Assembly: GCA_002813895.1 (NCBI GenBank)
Contig: CP024912.1
Location: 2,108,001-2,172,000 of the forward strand
From: Cyanobacterium sp. HL-69
GTDB lineage: Bacteria; Cyanobacteriota; Cyanobacteriia; Cyanobacteriales; Cyanobacteriaceae
DNA: 64,000 nucleotides
Direction of reading: 5' to 3'
Numbering within the stretch: the first letter of the stretch is position 1; each line of letters starts with the position of its first letter. The notes under the pieces were generated by a model, which was given only the letters and a program-made list of their open reading frames with translations, did not search any database and was not told the origin of the DNA. The position numbers were made by a program, and so were the translations under genes. Positions 1 to 9,000 of the stretch are shown piece after piece.

Positions 1-1255
1 CTATTTGATCACAGCCTGTTATGGTGGGTTTGGTGGGGGTTAAACGACACTCGAATTGTACCTTTTCCATGCCCAAGGGTTTTAACTCTGAGGTGAGTTG
101 TTTTTCCAGTTTAGAAGCGGCTGCGGTGCGCAGTGCGGTTAATTTTTGGCACAAATCGAGAGTTTTGGTGTTGATTTGCTCATACTCTGCCTCTAACTCC
201 TCAATGGAGCGCTCATTGCTTTCTAGTTGTACTAATTCTTCTTTTAATCCTTGGTGATATTTAATCACTTCTGCTAAACTAGGACCATATTTGCGACAAA
301 TACGCTTAAGAGTCCTAATTCTTTCTTCTACCTCCTCCAATCTATCGGGATCTCCTTCTAACGAAGAACCATAGCTATGGATTTGATGTCCAGCTTCGAC
401 GATTTGATTGAGCGCCCCTTGTACCATTTCCAAAATACTGGTTAACTCTTTATCGTAGTTAGCCATATCAATTAATACGGCTTCAGCTTTGCCCAGAATA
501 TCAGCGGTGGCATTTTCTTCGGTTTCACTCTGATATAAAAGGTTATAGGCTTGGTAGCTTAACTGTTGTAATTCTACCACGTGGGTAAGGCGATCGCTCT
601 CTATTTCCAATTGTTCCAACTCATCGGCATCCCTTAGGTGAATACTATTCAACTCCTTAATCTGATGCTTTAGTAAGTCTAACCTTTGCAGTCGTTGTTG
701 TTCCGATTGACGACGGGCGATGAGGGCTTGATGGGCGTTATCCATTTCCACAAAGGCTTCTGTTACCAGTTTTCTTTGGCTTAACAGTTTTTTACCCCCA
801 TAAGCATCTAACAAATCCCTTTGGGTAGCCGTGGCGAATAATTCCCCTGTTTCCCCTTGTACCGTAATTTCTAAGAGGCGATCGCGCAGAGCTGTGATAA
901 CCTGTTTATTAACTATTACCCCATTGACTCGGCTACGGGAGCGAAAATTACCTTTTTTAAACGTCAAATCCCGACTACATATCACCGTGCCATCGTGGAA
1001 AGAATCTAATTCTTGCTCATCCAACCATGCTTCCAAATTAGAATTGCTGTGGAAAGTCGCTTCTACTATGGCCTTTGTTTCCCCATTACGAATCATACGA
1101 TTACTTGCCTTGCCCCCCAACACCACATCAATGGCATCTAAAATAATCGATTTTCCAGCGCCCGTTTCCCCCGTCAAAACGCTTAATCCTTGTCCTAACT
1201 CTAAATCTAAATGATCAACTAAGGCAAAATTATCAATACGAATGGAAATTAACAT
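1..1255 (-). CDS. recN: DNA repair ATPase RecN (3' end outside window)
   Basis: SMC-like ATPase that acts early in double-strand-break repair. About 418 codons are visible; the C-terminal half runs off the left edge. The N-terminus starts MLISIRIDNFALVDHLDLEL and has a Walker A motif (TGETGAGKSIILDAI, about residues 29-43), followed by RecN-type blocks (VLGGKASNRMIRNGE; LLEITVQGE; QRDLLDAYGG). A long coiled-coil region follows (about residues 150-400), as expected before the second ATPase half. Start is the ATG at 1255, where RecN homology begins. The divergent neighbour is a sugar/nucleoside kinase 145 bp away. Family assignment is firm; completeness cannot be judged. Confidence 0.93.
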   Translation of the reverse strand, partial: MLISIRIDNFALVDHLDLELGQGLSVLTGETGAGKSIILDAIDVVLGGKASNRMIRNGETKAIVEATFHSNSNLEAWLDEQELDSFHDGTVICSRDLTFKKGNFRSRSRVNGVIVNKQVITALRDRLLEITVQGETGELFATATQRDLLDAYGGKKLLSQRKLVTEAFVEMDNAHQALIARRQSEQQRLQRLDLLKHQIKELNSIHLRDADELEQLEIESDRLTHVVELQQLSYQAYNLLYQSETEENATADILGKAEAVLIDMANYDKELTSILEMVQGALNQIVEAGHQIHSYGSSLEGDPDRLEEVEERIRTLKRICRKYGPSLAEVIKYHQGLKEELVQLESNERSIEELEAEYEQINTKTLDLCQKLTALRTAAASKLEKQLTSELKPLGMEKVQFECRLTPTKPTITGCDQI

Positions 1256-1400
1256 TAAATTAGATCTACTATTCTATATACATCATAAGGGCGATCGGCA
1301 ATTTCATGATTTTACTCTCATCACCAAGAAAATTCCATATTCAGTTGACGAAACATCGCCCGTATAAGATGATCAAGGAATATTGCAACAAAAATTAACA

Positions 1401-2399
1401 ATGACCAAAAAGTATAACGTATATGGCATGGGTAATGCTCTGGTGGACATGGAGTTTGAAGTCACCCCAGAATTACTCAGCCAACTAAAAATCGATAAAG
1501 GTGTTATGACCTTAATGGACGAAACCCAACAAAAACACATAATAGAACAACTACCACCCCCTTGTAAACAAGCCTGTGGAGGTTCGGCCGCTAACACCTT
1601 AGTCGCCATCAGTCAACTAGGGGCAAAAGGTTTTTACTCTTGCAAAGTAGCCCATGATGATAGCGGTGCATTCTATCTCCAAGACTTACTCGATTGTGGT
1701 TTAGATACCAACCTTAGTCAAGATAACCGCCCAGAAGGCATTACAGGAAAATGTCTCGTATTAGTAACCCCCGATGCCGATCGCACCATGAACACATTTT
1801 TGGGCATTACAGGGGATTTAAGCCAGAATGAATTAAACAAAGAAGCCATCAAAGATTCCCAATATCTCTACATCGAAGGATATTTAGTATCATCCCCTAC
1901 CGCATTACAAAGCGCCATAGAAGCCAAAAAAATAGCCCAAGAAGCGGGGGTAAAAGTAGCCTTTTCTATCTCCGATGCCAACATGGTTAATTTTTTCCGT
2001 GAAGGGGTTGACAAAGTTATCGGAGAAGAAGGAGTCGATTTACTTTTTGCCAACCAAGACGAAGCCTTTAAAATGGCTAATACAGAGGATTTAAATGTTG
2101 CCGTTGATTACTTCAAAACCATCGCCAAAACCTTCGCCATTACCCTCGGCAAAAAAGGCTCATTAATATTTGATGGAGAAAAACTGATAGAAATTCCTGC
2201 CAATCCTGTTACAGCAGTCGATACCGTAGGGGCAGGGGATATGTATGCAGGATGTATTCTCTATGGCATCACCAATGGCTTAGACTGGCAAACGGCGGGA
2301 AAACTTGCCTCCCTCGCCTCCGCCAAATTAGTCACCAGTTTTGGCCCTAGATTAGCTAATGAGGAATTACAAGCAATTTTAGATGAAGTTAGAAAATAA
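1401..2399 (+). CDS. PfkB-family carbohydrate/adenosine kinase
   Basis: Cytosolic ribokinase-superfamily kinase of about 332 residues, transferring phosphate from ATP to a sugar or nucleoside hydroxyl. Visible signatures are the N-terminal [11 protein letters not shown], the glycine-rich substrate loop [12 protein letters not shown] (PfkB signature 1) and the C-terminal [17 protein letters not shown] (PfkB signature 2, with the catalytic Asp in GAGD). These fit cyanobacterial proteins usually annotated as adenosine kinase, but the substrate cannot be read from sequence. An in-frame TTG at 1383 would add six residues; the ATG at 1401 is preferred because homology begins at [10 protein letters not shown] 20-bp palindromic repeat lies 29 bp after the stop. 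Confidence 0.85.
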   Translation: MTKKYNVYGMGNALVDMEFEVTPELLSQLKIDKGVMTLMDETQQKHIIEQLPPPCKQACGGSAANTLVAISQLGAKGFYSCKVAHDDSGAFYLQDLLDCGLDTNLSQDNRPEGITGKCLVLVTPDADRTMNTFLGITGDLSQNELNKEAIKDSQYLYIEGYLVSSPTALQSAIEAKKIAQEAGVKVAFSISDANMVNFFREGVDKVIGEEGVDLLFANQDEAFKMANTEDLNVAVDYFKTIAKTFAITLGKKGSLIFDGEKLIEIPANPVTAVDTVGAGDMYAGCILYGITNGLDWQTAGKLASLASAKLVTSFGPRLANEELQAILDEVRK

Positions 2400-2427
2400 T
2401 TACAATTTTATCTTAAATATCTTTTAA

Positions 2428-2447
2428 CAAGGGGTTTAAACCCCTTG
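2428..2447. repeat. Dispersed palindrome, copy 1
   Basis: Perfect 20-bp palindrome CAAGGGGTTTAAACCCCTTG between two convergent genes. It is a one-base variant of the copies at 3133, 26685 and 49085. Confidence 0.85.
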
Positions 2448-2461
2448 CCTCTATTTTGACG

Positions 2462-3016
2462 TTAAACCATCACAGTTTTTGACAAATCCACCTGAGATAA
2501 ATTTGCCCACCTTAAATCAGCATTATTTAGGGTTGCATTGTCTAAATTAGCACCAACTAAATATGCTTTGGCTAAATGGGTATTAACCAATTGAGCATGA
2601 CTAAGATTTGTTTTATAAAGATAAGCCCCCATCAGTTCGGTTTCATAAAGATTTGCATAGCTTAGATTCGATTCATTGAGAGTACAACCAATCATATTTG
2701 CCTCACTTAAATTGGCTCTATTTAAATTTGCTTGGATGATATAAGATTCTCTTAAATTAGCTAGTCTTAAATTAACTCCAATGAGATTACATTGACTTAA
2801 AATTGTTCCTCTTAAATCTGCAAAACGAAGACTACTGCCGATAAGATTGGCATTACTTAAATTACAATGACTTAAGTTTACTTTCTCCAGATTCATGTTG
2901 CTCAGGTTTACTCCTGAAAGATCAATTTTTTGATTATTTTCTGGGTTTAATTGTCTTAATTGATTCCATTTATCTATGTCTCTTTTTAAAAGTTTCCAGT
3001 TAACTTCTTTACTCAT
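2462..3016 (-). CDS. Pentapeptide-repeat protein
   Basis: 184-residue protein. From about residue 33 nearly to the end it consists of pentapeptide repeats of the A(D/N)LXX type (for example LSNMNLEKVNLSHCNLSNAN), predicted to fold as a right-handed quadrilateral beta-helix. The N-terminal 30 residues (MSKEVNWKLLKRDIDKWNQL) form a short charged helix without signal peptide, so a cytosolic location is likely. Such proteins are abundant in cyanobacteria and mostly of unknown function. It is convergent with the kinase upstream. No catalytic domain is visible. Confidence 0.85.
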   Translation of the reverse strand: MSKEVNWKLLKRDIDKWNQLRQLNPENNQKIDLSGVNLSNMNLEKVNLSHCNLSNANLIGSSLRFADLRGTILSQCNLIGVNLRLANLRESYIIQANLNRANLSEANMIGCTLNESNLSYANLYETELMGAYLYKTNLSHAQLVNTHLAKAYLVGANLDNATLNNADLRWANLSQVDLSKTVMV

Positions 3017-3132
3017 ACTAAAAAGTAATAATTGATGGTGGATAATTAATAGTTAAAAATTACTTGACAGTTTATTTAGGGTCAATATTTTTGTACTCTT
3101 TAAGTAAGTGGGCATAATGAAATCGATTTAGG

Positions 3133-3152
3133 CAAGGGGTTTGAACCCCTTG
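3133..3152. repeat. Dispersed palindrome, copy 2
   Basis: CAAGGGGTTTGAACCCCTTG, 73 bp beyond the 3' end of ccmP and upstream of the pentapeptide gene. Identical to the copies at 26685 and 49085. Confidence 0.85.
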
Positions 3153-3224
3153 TTCATAAGAGTCTTAATAAAATAAGAGCTATAATTAATTTCGCCAACC
3201 TACTTAAACACAATAACCTATCTA

Positions 3225-3863
3225 TTATTCTTCGATGCCCTTCAAACTTCCTCTACCCCCCATGGACTCAATGGCAGTAAGGGCAGCCGCAGCACCTGCT
3301 TTTATATCTCTTTCTGCACCCCCTAGATAGAGTCTGCCAAAACTACCCACTGCTTGTACATTTAAAATATTAATTAAGGCCGCTTTTTCTGCTTCGTTGG
3401 CCGCAAGGGCTGCATAAGCCGCTGGTTGCACTTCTAATACATATAGGGTTTCTCCTGCCAAAAGCATTTGCCCCCTACGGTTACGGTTAATAATTTGTGC
3501 CTGATAAGGATCAATATTACGAATAATTTGACTAGAGACAACTTTAGGTTTGAGAGAGTCTTCCCTTTTTACCCCCAAAGCATCTAAAATTGCTCTACCA
3601 GCGGCTTTGGTTTCCCCTTGATTGGTGGCATGGATTTCTAATAAACCATATAATCTTTCTACAAATTGAACTCCAGGGCGCACGACAGCTGACTTGAGGG
3701 CAACATCGGTAATGCGGTTAATTTCGATGCCGGGGGATATTTCAATCCACAAAGAAGCGTCTCCTGGTAGGGGTAAAAATCCGAGGGCTACTGTGCCAAT
3801 ATACGCAGCGTGTTGGGGTTGTAATCGATCTAAATATACATAACTACGTAATTCGACGCCCAT
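3225..3863 (-). CDS. ccmP: Carboxysome shell protein CcmP (tandem BMC domains)
   Basis: 212-residue shell protein with two BMC domains (about residues 1-100 and 105-205), the architecture of the pseudohexameric trimer CcmP. In beta-carboxysomes its stacked trimers are thought to form a gated pore for larger metabolites. Recognisable stretches are [39 protein letters not shown], a second-domain run ending [15 protein letters not shown], and [12 protein letters not shown]. Length matches the family (about 210). It is not next to other ccm genes, which is usual for ccmP. Start is the ATG at 3863. Confidence 0.92.
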   Translation of the reverse strand: MGVELRSYVYLDRLQPQHAAYIGTVALGFLPLPGDASLWIEISPGIEINRITDVALKSAVVRPGVQFVERLYGLLEIHATNQGETKAAGRAILDALGVKREDSLKPKVVSSQIIRNIDPYQAQIINRNRRGQMLLAGETLYVLEVQPAAYAALAANEAEKAALINILNVQAVGSFGRLYLGGAERDIKAGAAAALTAIESMGGRGSLKGIEE

Positions 3864-4133
3864 TTTTTCCTTCTACTTCTGTGCAAGTCAACAGTGATAA
3901 ATTATACAGGAGTTTGAGACTCTCTGGGTAAATGGTTGGGGTTGCCTGTGGAGATGGGTAAGTTTGATTTTTTTTGATTAATTGTTCATGATAAGCAAAT
4001 TGGGGATGAACTATTTTGTTACTCTCATGGGGTAGTTGATATATGATGTACTAACTTGTGTAGATAGTTTGAAAGGCTACATAAAAAAGGCAGTTAATCT
4101 GTAAAACAAACCCTAAGGTATTTATCGGCAAAC

Positions 4134-5813
4134 ATGATCTCTAATTCTAACTCTGGTCAAAAATTTTACCCCACCATCAGACCTCTCGTTGCTACTTCTC
4201 TTGATGGTATGGCTTTTAAAAATGATAGTCTATATGCGATCGATTCTCGCAATGGTTATCTATTACATATCAATCCAGAAACCAGTGTTTCTAAAATTAT
4301 CAATAGTAATTACTGGCGAGATTTTATTGGGGCAAGAGGCTTATGTATTACCGATACGGAAATATGGTTTGTGACTCAAAGTAGTGTTTATTATACACTC
4401 ATTGAATGGGAGGAGGGGGAGTTAAAGATTATTTCTGCCCCTAAATATTTTTTCAGTCTTTCTTATCCTTGCAATGGTATCGCTATTTGGGAAAAAACTA
4501 TTTATATCACCTGCCAAAAAACTGGCACTATCGGGGTTTATAGTAAAGATGATGGCACGGAGATTACTAGGTTTTATGCTCCTGGCATCGGTGATGAAAA
4601 TATTACTATCTATGATGAGGAAATATGGTTGTGTGATAACCTTGAGCAGACGGTTTATTGTCTCGATAGGGCGACGGGAAAGACTAAATACACGATTCTG
4701 ACTCCGTTTGAGTACCCTAGTGGGCTGAGTTTTTATGAGGATAAGGAAACGGGGGAAAAGGTTTTATATATCGCTTATACTGATCAAGAACCTTATATCA
4801 GAGATAATCCGAACGCTGAACCTAATCACGAACTATTATATCGCGATCGCACTTTTATCCATCCTTTATACTTTAAATATGATCCAGAAAATAAGTGTAC
4901 CCTTTCTAATGGGTTTCTCATTGAAATGAGTTATCTGGAGGAAGTTTCTCCTTTGGATGAAATCAAGTTAAAGGATTTGGAATGGCGCATTGCTTTACCC
5001 ACAGAAAGCCCCCGCCAAAAAATACAAAGCATCGAAGCGGTAGGATTACCCTACACAGAGGAAGATTATGATGGGCAAAGGGTAGCTTTATTTAAATTTC
5101 CTGAGTTTAATTCTAATGAGCGTTATGTTTTTGGTTGGCGCGCGGTGTTAGAGGTTTGGAGTATAAAACATCAAATTACCCCCAAAGATTGCGAAAGTTT
5201 ACCCCCCCTCACCCCTGAATTTGAAACAAAGTATTTGATTGATGATGATGATTTGTCCATGAATACGGAGATTATTTTGAGGGCATCGGAGGAGGCTAGG
5301 GGTAGCGAAACTAATCCTCTGAGGAAAATGTATAGTATCCGTAATTACGTTTATGATCGCCTTTCCTATGGTATAAAACCCCATATTGATACCCCTGATA
5401 TAGTCTTGAAAAGGGGGGTAGGTTCTTGCGGTGAGTATTTAGGCTTACTCCTTGCCCTTGCCCGTCTCAATGGTATCGCTTCTCGTACGGTAGGGCGTTA
5501 TAAATGTCCTATGAAAGTGCTACATTTTAATATTCCCCTAGTACCTGATTTTAACCATGTGTGGATGGAGTTTTATTTGCCCAATATCGGTTGGTTGCCC
5601 ATGGAATCAAACCCCGATGACTTGGATGATGGGGGCCCTTATCCTACCAGATTTTTTATGGGTTTATCATGGTATCACGTGGAAATGGCGAAGGATATGC
5701 CCTTTGAAACCCTCATCAGTGAAGGTTTACCCGTAAGCAAGGAAAAAACTTCTATCGGGCAGTTGGCTATTAATCATGTTTCCTTTACTATTCTCCACGA
5801 GTTACAGCCCTAA
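4134..5813 (+). CDS. Beta-propeller plus transglutaminase-like domain protein
   Basis: 559-residue protein with two parts. Residues about 1-240 contain repeated strand-rich units (LDGMAFKNDSLYAIDSRNGY; GIAIWEKTIYITCQ; EEIWLCDNLEQTVYCLDR) typical of NHL/SMP-30-like propellers. The C-terminal part (about 395-530) is a transglutaminase-core fold: nucleophile Cys in KRGVGSCGEYLGLLLALAR, His in DFNHVWMEFYLP and an acidic segment MESNPDDLDD supply the likely Cys-His-Asp triad. No signal peptide is seen. It may be a peptidase or amide-forming enzyme; the substrate is unknown. Its stop overlaps by 4 bp the stop of the convergent gene. Confidence 0.7.
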   Translation: MISNSNSGQKFYPTIRPLVATSLDGMAFKNDSLYAIDSRNGYLLHINPETSVSKIINSNYWRDFIGARGLCITDTEIWFVTQSSVYYTLIEWEEGELKIISAPKYFFSLSYPCNGIAIWEKTIYITCQKTGTIGVYSKDDGTEITRFYAPGIGDENITIYDEEIWLCDNLEQTVYCLDRATGKTKYTILTPFEYPSGLSFYEDKETGEKVLYIAYTDQEPYIRDNPNAEPNHELLYRDRTFIHPLYFKYDPENKCTLSNGFLIEMSYLEEVSPLDEIKLKDLEWRIALPTESPRQKIQSIEAVGLPYTEEDYDGQRVALFKFPEFNSNERYVFGWRAVLEVWSIKHQITPKDCESLPPLTPEFETKYLIDDDDLSMNTEIILRASEEARGSETNPLRKMYSIRNYVYDRLSYGIKPHIDTPDIVLKRGVGSCGEYLGLLLALARLNGIASRTVGRYKCPMKVLHFNIPLVPDFNHVWMEFYLPNIGWLPMESNPDDLDDGGPYPTRFFMGLSWYHVEMAKDMPFETLISEGLPVSKEKTSIGQLAINHVSFTILHELQP

Positions 5814-7093
5814 CACTTATTATAGTTGATGATGGTGTGGGCGATCGCCCTCGAAGCCCCCGCCGAGCCAATTCTTTCCAAACCATTCTCCCGACAATCA
5901 GCCAAATACTGCTCATCCTCAACAATTTCCATTATTTCCCGTGCCCCCTGACTAAACATCAAATCCAAATCTTGAAACTCAGTCACCGTGCGCACATTGG
6001 GGCCTAAATAACGCATTTGAGCCTCCGCAAAACGATAGGTAAATTGAGGCCCTGCCCCAACAATTTGTACCACAGGCTTACCCAAGCCAACCCCTTGCTC
6101 TACAGCCGTTCCAGCCATTCCCAATATTACATCACTTTTAACTAAAATCTCTGCAAAAGTATTATAAAACAGTTCAATTACTATATTTTTATCCTTAATC
6201 TTCTTTGTTAAAATCAACTTTTCTGGCTTTTCACGTAGAGAAATATAATCAATTTTTTCTCCTTTTCTTAACTCATTAGGAAAATAAAAACTCCACCCCA
6301 AATTCTTAGCAATCACTGCCACATCATTGTGAAGAATATCATTAACTAAAGCCCCACAAAAACGCCATGATTCGGAAGATAAATAAATCAACCTTTCACA
6401 AACTTGAATTTGTAACTCCAGATTATTAACCGCTTCAGGAACTCTACTACCTGGTAAAAGAGCTACCATAAAAGCATTGTAACTATCATCAAAAGGATTA
6501 CCTAGATAATCAAAACTTAACCTATCAGAGTCATATTTTAGAGCATCCATGATGGGGTATCCATGGCAACTAACTCTTTTAATACCTTGTTTTTTAAAAT
6601 CCTTCGCCGTGAAATTATCCTTAGTAAATACCCCTAAACATAAAGAAGAATTTGACAAAAAGCGACTAAATAAAGGTAAACCCAACTTACCTTTGTCACT
6701 ATAATAACTCGTATATGCCACTAAAAAAATATAAAATTGTTTTCTCAATAAAAAACAAAATAATAAAGGTAAAATATCACCTATACCAACAAAAATATCA
6801 TACTGATTCTTAATCTTAAATAACGTTATTATTTGACGAAAAGTAAGACCTAATAACCCTGCCCATAAATCTTTAATAAAATTTAAAATATTAAGATAGA
6901 ACATTCCTCCCGAAGGCATAGTTAAGGTAGGTGCTACCACTTTAAAACCCTTATTAATATAGCTTTTTCCCTGACCCACCACAGGAAAAGCATCCACCGT
7001 CAAACTAGGCTCAATTTTTTTTATTGCTTCCGCAATTAAACTACCATTTAAATCTTCTCCATGACCATTACTAATCAATAAAATCTTTTTCAT
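5810..7093 (-). CDS. Lipid-A-disaccharide-synthase-related protein
   Basis: 427-residue glycosyltransferase-like protein of the cyanobacterial family related to LpxB (GT-B fold). Its N-terminus KKILLISNGHGEDLNGSLIA is characteristic of that subfamily. Other markers are FVGIGDILPLLF, VALLPGSR in the inter-domain region, and a C-terminal nucleotide-binding region with GMAGTAVEQGVGLGKPVVQI. It is a paralogue of, not equivalent to, true LpxB; the lipid or sugar acceptor is unknown. It ends by overlapping the convergent transglutaminase gene and lies 49 bp downstream of proB on the same strand. Confidence 0.82.
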   Translation of the reverse strand: MKKILLISNGHGEDLNGSLIAEAIKKIEPSLTVDAFPVVGQGKSYINKGFKVVAPTLTMPSGGMFYLNILNFIKDLWAGLLGLTFRQIITLFKIKNQYDIFVGIGDILPLLFCFLLRKQFYIFLVAYTSYYSDKGKLGLPLFSRFLSNSSLCLGVFTKDNFTAKDFKKQGIKRVSCHGYPIMDALKYDSDRLSFDYLGNPFDDSYNAFMVALLPGSRVPEAVNNLELQIQVCERLIYLSSESWRFCGALVNDILHNDVAVIAKNLGWSFYFPNELRKGEKIDYISLREKPEKLILTKKIKDKNIVIELFYNTFAEILVKSDVILGMAGTAVEQGVGLGKPVVQIVGAGPQFTYRFAEAQMRYLGPNVRTVTEFQDLDLMFSQGAREIMEIVEDEQYLADCRENGLERIGSAGASRAIAHTIINYNKC

Positions 7094-7142
7094 AAATCAC
7101 AATTTAGGGCAACTTGTTCTCAAAACCAACTATCAAAAATAA

Positions 7143-8252
7143 CTAACTAATAATCACTAAATTATCTCTATGAATGACCGTTTCTACCCCCTCATAACCA
7201 AGAATTTTGTTAATATTCTGAGATTTTTTCCCCTTGATTAACTGCAACTCTTGGCTACTATAATTCACAATACCCCGTGCTATTTTTAAATCATTCAAAG
7301 AATATAAATCTACCGCATCAGCACTATTAAAATCTCCCTCCACCCTGACAATTCCCGCCGACAACAATGATTTTCCTTGCTCACAAATAGCCTTAAGGGC
7401 CCCATCATCAAGATATATTTTACCTGTGGAGAGTAAACCATTGGCAATCCAACGCTTACGGGCATTTTCTGGCCTTGGTTGCGGTTCAAAACGAGTACCG
7501 ATCGCCCTTCCTGCTAAAATATCAATGATATTAGTAGGATGTTTACCATTGGTAATTATGGTGGTTACCCCTGCCCCCGTAGCAATGCGCGCAGCGGTGA
7601 TTTTTGTCATCATCCCCCCTGTACCCCAACTTGTACCACTACCCCCCACACTAATATCTAAATTAGATAACTCATCACTAGCAACCAAATCAATGGGAGT
7701 AGCAGAAGGTACTAAACGAGGGTCAGCAGAATATAGTTTATCAACATCGGTCAACAAAAACAACCAATCAGCCCCCACCAAACTAGCCACCAAAGCCGAG
7801 AGGGTGTCATTATCCCCAAACTTTAACTCATCGGTTGCCACGGTATCATTTTCATTTACCACGGGAATAACTCCTAAATCTAACAAAGCCTGAAAGGTGT
7901 TATTTGCATTTACATAACTGCTTCTTTCCTTCAAGTCGTGGCGAGTAAGAAGAATTTGGGCGATGGGTTGTCCTAAATTGTTAAATAAATCATCATAGAT
8001 ACGAATTAGGCGCCCTTGCCCTACCGCTGCAATAGCTTGTTTTTGGTTCAAATTTTGAGGACGTTTGCTAATGCCTAACCTAGCACAACCAACTCCCACC
8101 GCCCCAGATGACACCAAAATTACTTGATATCCTTGTTGTCTTAAATTTGTCAGAGTTTCTACGAGGGTGGCAATGGTAGATAGGGCAAGGCTTCCTGTGT
8201 CGGGAGCGGTTAAGCTAGAAGTACCTATTTTAATAACTATAATTTGACTCAT
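7143..8252 (-). CDS. proB: Glutamate 5-kinase
   Basis: First enzyme of proline synthesis, phosphorylating L-glutamate to gamma-glutamyl phosphate. The 369 residues contain the amino-acid-kinase domain ([10 protein letters not shown] at the start, [52 protein letters not shown]) and a C-terminal PUA domain (about residues 280-365). Length is normal for ProB. proA is not adjacent. Start [10 protein letters not shown] at 8252. Confidence 0.95.
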   Translation of the reverse strand: MSQIIVIKIGTSSLTAPDTGSLALSTIATLVETLTNLRQQGYQVILVSSGAVGVGCARLGISKRPQNLNQKQAIAAVGQGRLIRIYDDLFNNLGQPIAQILLTRHDLKERSSYVNANNTFQALLDLGVIPVVNENDTVATDELKFGDNDTLSALVASLVGADWLFLLTDVDKLYSADPRLVPSATPIDLVASDELSNLDISVGGSGTSWGTGGMMTKITAARIATGAGVTTIITNGKHPTNIIDILAGRAIGTRFEPQPRPENARKRWIANGLLSTGKIYLDDGALKAICEQGKSLLSAGIVRVEGDFNSADAVDLYSLNDLKIARGIVNYSSQELQLIKGKKSQNINKILGYEGVETVIHRDNLVIIS

Positions 8253-8392
8253 TAATAACCGAAGTGGGGTGCTATGATGAAGATTAAGTAACTACATCAT
8301 AATCCTACACGAATTATTGACCATCTTCTTATTTATTAGCCCTGTGGTCTGAAAAGTAGCTAAAAAGAATATTAAACTCTTGATTTACCTTA

Positions 8393-8841
8393 GAACCTGT
8401 TTGAAAAGTCTTGATGTAGAATATGTCAGTGAAAAACTGACAAAAAAAAATAAATGACAAGACTATCATACGATACTGACCTCACTGATTACCAGTGGGA
8501 AATTTTAAAATTATTAATTCCTCCGGCTAAAACTGGGGGCAGAAATCGCTCTGTGAATATTAGAGAGGTACTTAATGCCATCTTTTATCTTCTTGCCAAT
8601 GGAATTAAATGGAGGGCAATGCCTCAGGACTTTCCCAAATGGCAAACGGTTTACACTTATTTTCGAGGTTGGGAATCTGATGGTACATGGCGTGGAATTA
8701 ATCAGCAACTACGGGAACAAGTACGAATAGAAGTGGGAAGAAACCCAAAACCTAGTGCCGGTAGTATTGATAGTCAGTCGGTAAAATTTGAGCGTCAATC
8801 TCAAAATATCTAACCCACTTCTGAACTTTTCAAACAGCTTC
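8393..8841. mobile_element. Internally deleted IS5-type element
   Basis: A segment of about 450 bp bounded by imperfect 16-bp terminal inverted repeats (GAACCTGTTTGAAAAG at the left; the right end reads GAAGCTGTTTGAAAAG in reverse complement; one mismatch). TTA lies directly outside each end (8390-8392 and 8842-8844), consistent with the short TNA target duplications of some IS5-family groups. The interior keeps only the first part of a transposase gene, so the element cannot move by itself. Confidence 0.75.
8454..8813 (+). pseudogene. Truncated IS5-family transposase
   Basis: 119 residues matching the N-terminal part of IS4/IS5-type transposases (TDYQWEILKLLIPPAKTGGR; WRAMPQDFPKWQTVYTYFRG). 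It reaches the first catalytic-Asp region (AGSIDSQSVK) and then runs into unrelated codons and a stop. Full proteins of this type are roughly 250-280 residues, so the catalytic C-terminal half is lost by internal deletion, while both inverted repeats survive. Confidence 0.85.
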
Positions 8842-9000
8842 TTAGGATGAAATAAATACTTGCATATAGCTATTTAACTTTTGAGTATTGCTTCATCTGG
8901 AGACAAAATACTATGGAATTATTATCATAAGTATGGGATATTCAAAATATGATTACTATTCCCCATTCCCAACCTCAACCAAAGCACTTTAACCCAAAAC

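Noticed and set aside
831-1214. 127-codon frame opposite recN
   Set aside because: Antisense shadow; recN motifs on the other strand are unmistakable.
2428-2447. CAAGGGG palindromes as intrinsic terminators
   Set aside because: The hairpin is right but no T-run follows on either strand at the copies; treated as dispersed repeats instead.
7426-7893. 155-codon frame on the strand opposite proB
   Set aside because: Shadow of a highly conserved coding gene; no independent start signal or family resemblance.
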